Program-made: the position numbers and the translations under genes
Shown here: one piece after another, positions 43,859 to 52,771 of the stretch
Layout of the letters: each line of letters begins with the position of its first letter
Numbering within the stretch: position 1 is the first letter of the stretch
Notes under the pieces: generated by a model
Told to the model about the DNA's origin: nothing
Seen by the model: only the letters and a program-made list of their open reading frames with translations
Databases searched by the model: none
NCBI GenBank assembly: GCA_036362985.1
Contig: JAYGXS010000005.1
Location: 10,106,626-10,170,625 of the forward strand
Reading direction: 5' to 3'
DNA: 64,000 nucleotides
From: Ligula intestinalis
Taxonomy: Eukaryota; Platyhelminthes; Cestoda; Diphyllobothriidea; Diphyllobothriidae

Positions 43859-44838
43859 TCGTTGCGAAAATCCCCATTCGATAATTCAGAAGGACAGTTG
43901 GCGAGCATACGTATACTTTCGATAAATTCTCTTCGGGCCATTACATTTATATGGAAGGGGAAGGTAAGGGTGACAAGCAATCAATTAATTATTGTTCTAA
44001 TCAACTTCGTCTTGGGAATGGGGGCTTGGGGTTTGGGTTGATAAAAAGGGCGTAGTGACAGGGTAATTAGGAGAGGCAGGGGGGAAAGAACGTGTGGAAA
44101 ATGCTGGTAGTTCTGCGGCCGTTGGCCATGCTAGGCTTGGGGCCTGAAGAAGGTTCTTCTGCGCGCACAACACCGGCTTCATCAGGCGAATGGCCGTGGC
44201 CTCCAATGTTGCCAGCAGCCGTTGACCCAGGGACCCAGGAACTTCCTACACGGCGAAGGTAAGGATAAGCTGCCACCCCAGACCACTTCCATCTGCATTT
44301 ACTCATTTACTTGTTCCTGTGGAGCAGGTTACATAGGTCGCACGAGCCGGCACTTATCCAAGAGGATACGGGAGCATCTGCCAGCAAGGCTTAACAAAGG
44401 CGAAGTCAAGAACATCAGCAGTTCCATTCTTGCTCATATGGTGGACTCTGGACACCGTGTTGACCCGAAGGAAGCCTTTAAGGTGATCTACAAGGTCTCA
44501 CCAGATTACCCGAAGTCCCTGGGTCAACGGCTGCTGGCAACAGCGGAGGCCACGGCCATTTGCCTGATGAAGCCGGTGTTGTGCGCGCAGAAGAACCTTC
44601 TTCAGGCCCCAAGCCTGGCATGGCCAACGGCCGCAGAACTACCAGCATTTTCCACGCGTTCTTTCCCCCCACTCCCAATTACCCTGTCCCTACCCCGTTT
44701 TTATCAACCCAAACCCCAAGCCCCCATTCCCAAGACTAAGCTGATTAGAATGATAATTAATTGATCGCTTGTCACCCTGTACATTCCCCTTCCGTATAAA
44801 TATAATGGCCCGAAGAGAATTTATCGAAAGTATGCGTA
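43859..44838 (+). mobile_element. Penelope-like fragment P6 inserted in P5, with long inverted ends
   Basis: A different Penelope lineage: the forward strand at 44260-44680 encodes a GIY-YIG nuclease (CIYSFTCSCGAGYIGRTSRH then SKRIREHLPARL) and its C-terminal part. Inverted arms of about 330-350 bp (43880-44234 and 44514-44838) duplicate its 3' end. The 12-bp direct repeat tgtttgatttat (43847-43858, 44839-44850) flanks it, and removing it rejoins the P5 reading region, which supports a true insertion. Related pieces lie at 50928-51170 and 56020-56660. Confidence 0.85.
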
Positions 44839-44850
44839 TGTTTGATTTAT
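44839..44850 (+). repeat. Target-site duplication of P6, right
   Basis: Exact copy of 43847-43858. Confidence 0.85.
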
Positions 44851-45840
44851 TTTCCCAGAATGGTTACCCCAGAGATTTTTTACGCCGATGCATGACACAA
44901 CACCAACAACAACAACCTAGGGAAAAGGAACTAGATATTTCCACTCAAGCGCCACAAACAAATACATGGCATATTCTTTCTTACATATGGCATGTATCTG
45001 AACTCTTTGAAAAGCACTTGAGGAAATAAAAAATAAATGTGGCGCACAAACCAATGACTACTTTACATGTCCAGCTTCTACACCCTAAGAACAGGGTTGA
45101 CTATTTTGATAAAAAAAGTCGTTTACAAGAGCCCATGCGAAGCTTGTGATACCGTATACTGCGGCCAAATAGGAAGGTTCGTCCCTACATGAATTCACGA
45201 ACACGAACTGGCAGTTGAACCGCGTGACCTTTAATCCGAAGTGGCTATGCATACCCTTGATACAGGGCACAGCCTCGCATGGGACAAAACACGCATCATC
45301 GGCGTTTGTTCCTCAAAAAAGGCCGAGAATCGTTTGAGGCCATGCACTCCGACGATTCATGCATCAACCGCCACAATGTATAAGATGTTTTCTACAAACA
45401 CCCCAGATAACGATGGAAGAGACCAAGGCCACAACTAACAATAAGGTCTCACACCATGTAAGTGTGGACGTTTTCCGCACATTTGAAATTTTAGTTGGTC
45501 TTTGCACATTTAATGTTAGTCCGAAGATGGGCTGGGAAACCAATCTAGAAAATTCCCTGATTAACGTTACCTTTGTGTCCCCAAAGAACATATTTTTCTT
45601 CAAATTAAACCCCCTTGGGTTCGTGTTTTCCAGTTTATACGAACTCAAACATGCTATTTGACTTTTTTTCGATACGTTGAGGTCAAAAACATCTGGCGGG
45701 CAAACACATAATAATATGGATTGCGGGACTCATTCGCCCCATTCAGCCTTGCGGTTCGTTCTCTAGTCCCGCCAGCAAAAGCAGCAGCTAAACAGTGGCT
45801 AGTATCATAGGCAAATGAACATAGCTGGTAAAGGCAAGAA

Positions 45841-45886
45841 GAACTAGAATGACCATTTCCAGCTCATTGGCCGTCATCAGCCAGTC
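45841..45886 (-). ncRNA. Candidate hammerhead ribozyme in SINE copy D
   Basis: On the reverse strand: stem I strand GACTGG; core CTGATGA; stem II CGGC-loop-GCTG (C-G, G-U, G-C, C-G); GAAA; stem III AT-GGTC-AT; cleavage triplet ATT; stem I strand CTAGTT. Compared with copies E and F, the stem I 3' strand has three substitutions and all six pairs are kept by wobble or Watson-Crick pairing. Confidence 0.6.
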
Positions 45887-45983
45887 ATGCACAACTCCAA
45901 GTGGTGCACCACCCAAGGTTCGAACCCTCGACCTGTTGATCAGAAGTTCAAAGCAGTAAGTGGTGAGCCACGGGCTCTTTCAT
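45841..45983 (-). mobile_element. tRNA-derived hammerhead-SINE, copy D
   Basis: On the reverse strand it has a B box (GGGTTCGAACC; 45917-45930) downstream of a tRNA-like head, then the hammerhead-like module at 45886-45841. Confidence 0.75.
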
Positions 45984-46674
45984 CCATGTCCTCCCATGAG
46001 GAGATTCCTAATCCTATCCTGCTGATTTAATCCTTCTGAATTTAGTCACTAAATCTGTTTGCAACGAACTTGGGATCCTCTGTAAACAGAGATTGTCTGC
46101 TTTTCCTCATAATCTGGAGACTACGGACTCAAGTTTCCATTCCCTAAAATAATTCACAGAATATGGAAGTGATTGAGACGCTTAAACAGTTTGGATGATC
46201 AAATAGCAAGACGGAAAAAAATTATTCCAATACCGGAATACCACACTTGAGTTTTTCTTAGTTAATTTCGAGGTATGGACCTTGGGTTTCGTACTTTGGA
46301 TAAGAATAACAAAATGTTACTTTAGTAGTTTAACTGATGTTTGGTTAAACCTCCTGAAATGTCCACAACTGAAAGTATGCATGCATTAATTATTAGCGTT
46401 TTGACAGTCATGCATCCTTAAGCCACAAGAAAAGCAAACATAATAACAATAGAGGGCGAAATAATGGATATTTCCGTCGATTTATCTGGTACACGATTTG
46501 GTCCCAGTCACCTATGATTATAGGGTGCACTGCTTAATCGCCTCAGGGTTGATAAAGAAGTGCAAAATTTAGAAATTTGTGTGGTGAGATTAGTGATTGT
46601 TCATACCATTACTTTTCTCACGGCAGTGTTAACAGTGGTATAAAATGACGCTAGAGTGATGGGGTTGGTGGTAT
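45984..46674. other. Intergenic stretch, unassigned
   Basis: AT-rich, no coding region or repeat partner recognised. Confidence 0.3.
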
Positions 46675-47804
46675 CGCAGGGGGTTAAGTAAATTAAACCC
46701 TAGCAACTGTGATCTTGAGACCATGGTTACTCAGTAGAGAAGAAGTCGGTAGAGGCCAGAGTAGTAGGAACGGTATATTGTGTACAGAGAGGAACGAAAA
46801 ATAGATGGAAGCAATTTCACTTGGTAGCTCACGACCAGCCAGGAGGGCCAGCAAGGTCCAAGCGCCCGTTTGACAGCAGTCAGGCTAGTAAGCAAAGGAA
46901 GTAAGTGTTCACGCGTGCAGGCTGGCTATTCGTCACCATGCCAGAACGCATGTTTGCATCAACTGTGATTGGCTGCTCCCAGGCGTCGAGATCAACGGCT
47001 GCGGGACTTCAGGAGGGTTCGATTCGACATGAGCTAGTCACAACTGTGGGGATGCCGGTGCTGGCGGCGGTAGCGGTGGTTGGTTGTGCCCTCTTCGTGG
47101 GTCATATGTGTCCGATCTCGACCCCGGTCAACTCTGTCATAGCATTAGACTGAGGTGGGTGAGGGAAGGGATGATGCAGTGGACGTTGTGCAAGTCTACT
47201 ATCACTTAAAACTAATCGAAGCGCAAGTCATCGTCCCCCCGCCACCACCCTGTTGTGAAACACACAGTGGACCTAATCGAAACCGACGGTATCGAACTGT
47301 CGGTGGTGGTTGACCTACATTGCGCAGGCCTGCGCCCCCTCCCATCACTGGTGTTTTTGACTCTGTCCTGACACTGGATCCAGGTAGTGAAGCGGAACAG
47401 AAGGTGAGGCAAATGCGGCGCAGTTCACCGTGCCTGCACCACCCTGCTGTGGTGTGTGCGGTTGTTGTGACTAGCTCGCATCGAAGTGAACTTTCCTAAA
47501 GTCCCGCAGCCGTTGATCTCGACGTCTGGGAACAGCCAATCACAGTTGATGCAAAGAGGCCTTCTGGGCCGGCGACGAATAGCAAGCCGCTTGGTCTCTG
47601 GGCCGCGGGAATTTCTTTCTACTATGCCGCACTTCGGATCACTCTGCTTTCCGTAGTCTATATTCTTCCCTATTATTTTTCGTTCCTCTGGGTACACAAT
47701 ATACTGTTCCTACTACTCTGGCCTATGCGGACTTCTTCTCTACTAAGTAACAATGGTCTGAAGATCGCAGTTGCTAGGGTTTAACTTACTTAACCCCTGC
47801 GATA
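46675..47804. mobile_element. R1 long-TIR element, 1.13 kb
   Basis: Arms 46675-47055 (forward) and 47455-47804 (reverse) are inverted. The outer ends carry gggttaagtaaattaaaccc and the inner ends gagctagtcacaac. The 400-bp centre is partly shared with 17.5 kb and lacks a transposase. Confidence 0.7.
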
Positions 47805-48732
47805 CCGTGGACATCACAAAAATCGATGGCTGAACTTTGGTAATGGTGGTTGCTGCGTTCGGGGCTGAGTTCAGAGGTGGAGGGAGGGTTGGTTCTGCCT
47901 TATTCTCATCAGTCAAGTTATCTGTGGACTGTCTGAATGCCAGCTGTAAGAGCGACATATATGGACATATGTTTCAGTTCATCCTATTTGCAAATGTTGA
48001 TTGCTTACCTTGGGTTAACTGACACCTCAGACTTGTGGGAGGGATATGTGTCAAGATATGATCATAGCAGATGGGACAGCTGCCGAGCTTTTCGCCAATA
48101 ACTTTCTGGTTGAGGCAGTCGGATATGCACGCGTGGTGAAGAATAGGCAGAAGGGCATCGGGGAGACTAGGCCAGCATAGGTGGGGATCGGATATTCGGC
48201 CCGACGCAGAAATGCGATCATAAGCATTTTATGGGCATTACAAAGAAATCTAATAAATAGTTCTTTTTCGGCGGACATTTCCGCCATTTGCTTCGGTAAA
48301 TTTACCGATAACGCATAAAAATATGAACGTGCAATGTAGAACTTTGAAACAAAGGAGCTAAAAACGGGCGAAAAAAGTAAAAGCCAGAGCACTTATAACA
48401 CCTGCCAGACGAACTGATCACATCTTGGGGATAGCCAATCGCCTGTGAGGAAGGTTGGCGAAGAAAATATCGTTAAATCAGAATCGCGTGGTGACCGGGG
48501 TGTAGATATCACTGAATTTGATATTGTTGATAGTCTAACCCTTAACACTTAACGTGCCTAAGGCCGAAACTAATCCGAATGCTCAACCCTATTCCTCGCC
48601 TCAATCTCTAAACTTAGGCCGGAAGCTAACCCTAATGGTATCATTCAATGGTGGATACACGGGAAATGCGCGAAAACAAAATAGGGATTAAATTAAGCCT
48701 ACCAAACTGATAAGTAGGTGAAAAAGTGGATC
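47805..48732. other. Intergenic stretch, unassigned
   Basis: Nothing recognised apart from short ccctaa-like pieces near 48535-48630, which are too few to be a telomeric array. Confidence 0.3.
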
Positions 48733-48895
48733 CGACAAAGCAAAGGGAGACCGGAATGGCCATTTCTGGCTTATTAGCCGTCATCAGCCAGTCATACCCA
48801 ATCTCGAGGGTTGGCACCCCCGAGATTTGTACCCGGGACCTTCGGTCATTGCGTTAGAGACGCTGCCTCTAGTCCACGAGTCCCCTGCTTTGTCG
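48733..48895 (-). mobile_element. tRNA-derived hammerhead-SINE, copy E
   Basis: About 163 bp with short inverted ends (cgacaaagc at the left and gctttgtcg at the right). It is the inverse of copy F 68 bp away. The tRNA-like head (gtggactagaggc, then a changed B box) is followed by the hammerhead module at 48793-48749. Confidence 0.8.
48749..48793 (-). ncRNA. Candidate hammerhead ribozyme in SINE copy E
   Basis: On the reverse strand: GACTGG, CTGATGA, stem II GGCT-AATA-AGCC, GAAA, short stem III around GGCC, triplet ATT, then CCGGTC. Stem I has six pairs including one G-U. The base next to the core in stem II (C opposite A) does not pair, where a G-C is usual. Activity is therefore uncertain. 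Confidence 0.6.
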
Positions 48896-48963
48896 GAATT
48901 TAATTGTTCCTCGACTAGATCGGTGAAACACCTGTATTCATTCATCCTATTCCCGATTACAAC

Positions 48964-49125
48964 CGACAAAGCAGGGGACCCGTGGACTAGAGGCAGCGTC
49001 TGTAACGCAATGACCGAAGGTCCCGGGTTAAAATCTCGGGGGTGCCAACCCTCGAGATTGGGTATGACTGGCTGATGACAGCTTATAAGCCAGAAATGGC
49101 CATTCCGGTCTCCCTTTGCTTTGTC
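48964..49125 (+). mobile_element. tRNA-derived hammerhead-SINE, copy F
   Basis: Forward copy with the same inverted ends (cgacaaagca and tgctttgtcg), a tRNA-like head with a changed B box (GGGTTAAAATCTC), and the hammerhead module at 49066-49110. Confidence 0.8.
49066..49110 (+). ncRNA. Candidate hammerhead ribozyme in SINE copy F
   Basis: Stem I GACTGG (49066-49071) pairs with CCGGTC (49105-49110); core CTGATGA (49072-49078); stem II GCTTATAAGC; GAA (49093-49095); short stem III; predicted cleavage after T49104. As in copy E, the first stem II position is C opposite A. Confidence 0.6.
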
Positions 49126-50927
49126 GAATCCACTTCTTCATCATATCACCTTTGTCACTATGTGAAGGTCATTGAGGGTTTGCGTTGCGAGCTCCTTGGC
49201 AAAGCGGAACTTAATTGTTCCTTGACTAGATCGGTGAAACACCTGCATTCCTTCATGATAAGTAGGTGGTTATTACAAGGAAAGATTCGGTAGGGTTGTA
49301 GCGGTCTCTGCCGTCCGACGCCCTCCATTACTTTGTCGGGCGTCATCGTTCAAGGCCAGCTGCCTCAAGGTCATCCAATACCTCAGCCAGCGCTTACAGT
49401 CGCGCTGACCTGCAGAGGCTTGACCTACTTCCACTCGGACACACACACGTGCGTCTAGAGTCTTGCGGCTGCCCAAGCACCACTCGAACATGTCCCTTTT
49501 TCCCCACCCTCGGCCGCCAGGCATCACTTAGGACCACGGCGATCCGGAGGAATGACTTGTACTCCGAAGCCCAACTTCTTTCCATCTATTCTCCGTTCCT
49601 CTGTGTACACAATTTACTGTTCCTACTAGTCTGGCCTCCACCGACTTCTTCTCTACTAAGTGTGTGTCTGACCATCGGTTTCGATGATATCAACCAAGTG
49701 CACCAACAGGTTGCTACAAGAGGTGACGGCGTCAGGATTTAGTTTAAAGTAATAGAGGACGTTGTTAGCGGCTCCGCACTCTTCACCTTCTTTCATGAGT
49801 CTCGAAGACTAGACGGGGTCCGGCGCGGCTGCTGTATCAAATGCAAGCCAATACACCACCTAATTTAGTCTTAAAGTGACAGTAGAATTTGCGCGGGTGC
49901 TACTGTGCTATCTATCCTCACTCACCTATAGTAGGTGTCTGGCCAGACTTAGGTAAACCAGGACTGGTACTGCTTACTTCTAATACTACGTACTAGGGTG
50001 TAACTTAGTGATAATACTTGTTGGTACCAGTACTGACTGTTTTGTACGTCAGAAGTGACGCTGATTAAGTCAGCACTGGGCTCATATCCCCTAAATCACG
50101 ACTGGAGGTCTAGTAGCACTGGTGCTGTCACTGATGCCACCATTTATCAGAGGTGACGTTGATTTAGCCAACGCTAGAGTTAATATTCCCGTGGTCTCAA
50201 CAGGGCGTGTGAATCTGGGTTAAGCTTTTTCGGGTAAGTATATGCTTGAAGTCATGAGTAAGGCTGCGTTTGTCATGGTTTCCGCACTCTCATCTCTATC
50301 CATGGAGCTGTACGCACTAAGATAATGCCGATATAGCTACATGCCTATGCTAGAAGTGCTTATTCAAGCAATCGTGCTTACTAAGACCAGTACTTAGTAT
50401 ACTATTAGTACTGTCTGTGTATGCTTTTTAAGAATTCGCACCCAGCATGCACTCCCAATCTGTGGTCTGTAATAGTGATTAGCATTTGGACAGTAATAAA
50501 GCGTCTGTAGAGTAGTGATAAAAGTTAACTCTGCGCAGTTGCCTGGGTTTAACTTACTTAACCCCCTGCGATAGGGTCATCTAATAGTTCGGCACCTTGA
50601 CACAAGAGCATCCTTAATCTTTTTTAAGATTCGACTTCGAAAGTAGATCGGACTGCCCATAAAAATAAAGACTTATGGAAATCGATTTGGTGGGGATACC
50701 ATTATAAGTGACCCCTTCTGGTACAGTTGGCTTCGCGCTAAATTCCAGGAGGAAAGTGTTAGGAATAGAGGTTGTGGGGTTATTGTTAGGGTTCGAGAAT
50801 AGGGTTAGAGCATTGATATGCTACCTCTCGGAATCTTTCACAAAGCTTCTTTAGTATGGGGCACTTAAAAGTAGGTTCAGTCCTCAGCTCAAAGTCCTAA
50901 GCACTGAAATGTACTACTCAAGTAGTT
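49126..50927. other. Intergenic stretch with R1 fragments
   Basis: 49560-49690 (reverse) resembles an R1 arm (ctccgttcctctgtgtacaca), and 50540-50580 carries cttaccccctgcgat-like R1 end sequence. 49245-49300 repeats part of the flank of SINE copy E. No gene recognised. Confidence 0.4.
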
Positions 50928-51170
50928 AGCGAGCATACGTAGGCTTTCGATAAATTCCCCTCGGGACATTTCATTTATATGGGTACAGTATAAACATGCG
51001 GGCAAGTACGTTCATAATTAGAGGCAAATTAGTGATGGGAATAGGGGAGGGGATTGAGACGTGATAATATGGAGCTGGTTACACGGCCGATCAGAGTGAG
51101 GGAAGGGTGAAGGCCTCCAACGTTGGCCAAGTTGCCACAGCTGAGGAAATTTTGCCTATCGACTGATATA
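50928..51170 (-). mobile_element. P6-type Penelope terminal fragment
   Basis: gcgagcatacgtaggctttc and the following bases match the P6 ends at about 43895 and, inverted, 44830. Only the terminal part is present. Confidence 0.6.
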
Positions 51171-51270
51171 TATGAATGATATATACCGTGATCAGAAATT
51201 AATTTCTCCGGAGATTAAAAACCTGAACGCTCTAAACCGGTATATCAACCAGAAAGCAGATAGGGAAAGC

Positions 51271-51356
51271 TGGGTGACCCACGGATGAGCCGGACCCCTA
51301 GCAGCTGTGTCAAGCAGCGGCAGAATACCGGCGAAACAGGTGTCTGGGCCTTTTAG
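51271..51356 (+). ncRNA. Hammerhead ribozyme motif, 5' copy (core mutated)
   Basis: Stem I ACCCA pairs with TGGG; stem II GCCGG pairs with CCGGC around a 34-nt loop; GAAAC; stem III ACA-GG-TGT; GTC. The core reads CGGATGA instead of CTGATGA, a change at an essential U, so it is probably inactive. Confidence 0.6.
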
Positions 51357-51607
51357 TAAGTACCTAGCCTGTTAGAATGGGAAGTTACAGTGTCAATTTA
51401 TACTACTGAAGACTGTCCTGTGGCAGCAGATGTATATTTCATTGGGGTCGACGGGTTTTAACACAAATATACACTTACAATTTCGGTCTACGCCTATCGA
51501 CCTTATATAAACTGATACATACCGCGATCAGAAATTAATTTCTCCGGAGATTAAAAACCTGAACGTTCTAAACCGGTATATCAATCAGAAAGCAGATAGG
51601 GAAAACG

Positions 51608-51686
51608 GGGGACTCACTGATGAGCCGGACCCCTAGCAGCTGTGTCAAGCAGCGGCAGAATACCGGCGAAACAGGTGTCTGGGCCT
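51608..51686 (+). ncRNA. Hammerhead ribozyme, 3' copy (intact core) at LINE 5' end
   Basis: Core CTGATGA at 51617-51623, stem II GCCGG/CCGGC (51624-51628 and 51663-51667) with a G-C pair next to the core, GAA at 51668-51670, stem III ACA-GG-TGT, and GTC with predicted cleavage after C51679. Stem I CTCA pairs with TGGG (one G-U) and may extend. All conserved residues of the type I hammerhead are present. Cleavage would leave an RNA starting 33 nt before the ATG at 51712. Confidence 0.75.
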
Positions 51687-51711
51687 TTTAGCAAGTACCT
51701 AGCCTGTTCGT

Positions 51712-52610
51712 ATGGTAAGTTACAATGTCAATAACCTCACAGTCGACAAAAACAAAAAGAGTGTGCCAACACCCAAAGTTAAGGCTTCCACAACAGAAGA
51801 CACGAATGTGCCAACACTTGAAGTGAAGGCTCCATTAGCTGACCAAGTAGACGCAGTTGAGGTAAATTTGAAAAACCTTCCTGCAAGCAAAGTAGACACA
51901 GGGGGTCAATACTTCAAGTAAAGGCGCACACAAAAAACAGGCAAGAGCGTGCCAGAACCCGGAGTGAAGGCCCCCAAAACTGACAAAGTTGCCACAGTTG
52001 AGGCAGATTTGAACAAACTCGCTGTCGACAAAAAAGATACGAGTGAGAAGGCCCTCAAAGTTTTAGTGCCCAGCCCCGCAAAACTGCATGCAAATCGCAC
52101 CGAAGTCCATGGCTAGGGAGCAAAAACATGGGCCAGCGCGAGCTCACGGCCCGCAGTACTGCACCAATAGACTCCGGTCGCAAAAATGACCGTCAAAATA
52201 GCAGCACAAGAGCTGTTAGCCAGAAAGTAAGCGACAATGTCGCGGGCATAAAATATGTCGCTAAGATAGAATCCAACATCTTACTAAAGGGATTGGCAGA
52301 ATCAACCGCAACCACTCCCATGGACCGGCATTCCGCAGACATCCAGCTCTTCGGTGTACTTATGAACAAAATGCTGGGACCCAACGTATCTATCGGGTGC
52401 GATAAGGCATTCCGCCTTGGAAAACGGCCAGAGAGCCCAACTGGATCGATGCGTCCCAGACCTCTGAAGTTGGTCATGACCAGCAACCAAGAAGCCAAGC
52501 TCATCCTGTCTACGCGTTTTAGAATAAAAGACTCTCACTCGGCAGTTTTTTTCAGCAGGATTTCTCAGTTGTCGAACGGGACAAACGTCGTCAACTCGTT
52601 ACCGACATGA
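51712..52610 (+). pseudogene. CR1-like LINE ORF1 (broken)
   Basis: The first part (51712-51921) has lysine-rich repeats of the type VPTPKVKA, VPTLEVKA and, after a stop, VPEPGVKA. The second part (about 52236-52610) has ESNILLKGLAEST, IGCDKAFRLGKRPES and RPLKLVMTSNQEAKLIL, the conserved C-terminal block of ORF1 proteins in CR1/L2-type LINEs, which bind RNA. Stops at about 51919 and 52113 and a frame change break it. Confidence 0.7.
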
Positions 52611-52771
52611 AGGAGCGACGCAGCAAAGTGGAACAAAACTTGGTTATTTACAAAAACCAAGTAATACAAAGTCCATTGTTATCACCTTGGACAGGTCCGT
52701 TCTGGATAACCACGCAGTTGACTCAGTAGAGGGAGGGTTGAGCCCGACTGTTAAAATTACCCGAACAAGCC

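Larger units (their letters stand above)
42745..45665 (+). mobile_element. Penelope-like element P5, interrupted by a second Penelope fragment
   Basis: The forward strand encodes, with stops, an N-terminal segment (DSNIIILLTDRGRLTTII near 42850), a reverse transcriptase (43163-43831) with QIMVTFDIVSLFTSIPLLD and RYVDYTFVF, and after the insertion a linker with LFSQNGYPRDFLRRC (44850-44890). A decayed GIY-YIG nuclease follows (about 45115-45300; ACDTVYCGQIGRF, IHEHELAVE). The catalytic YVDD is changed to YVDY. The 3' end (45515-45660) matches the solo repeats at 0.1 and 29.5 kb. It is a dead copy but nearly full length. Confidence 0.85.
51185..51728 (+). repeat. Two tandem 207-bp units with hammerhead motifs at the LINE 5' end
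   Basis: 51185-51391 and 51521-51728 are highly similar (period 336 bp), starting accg(t/c)gatcagaaattaat and ending gttaca(g/a)tgtcaat. Each holds one hammerhead motif. The second unit runs into the first ATG (51712) of the LINE ORF1 region, so the units look like 5'-UTR monomers. Confidence 0.8.

Noticed and set aside
48535..48640. Telomere-like ccctaa pieces (also near 34560 and 50790)
   Set aside because: Isolated, irregular units, not an array.
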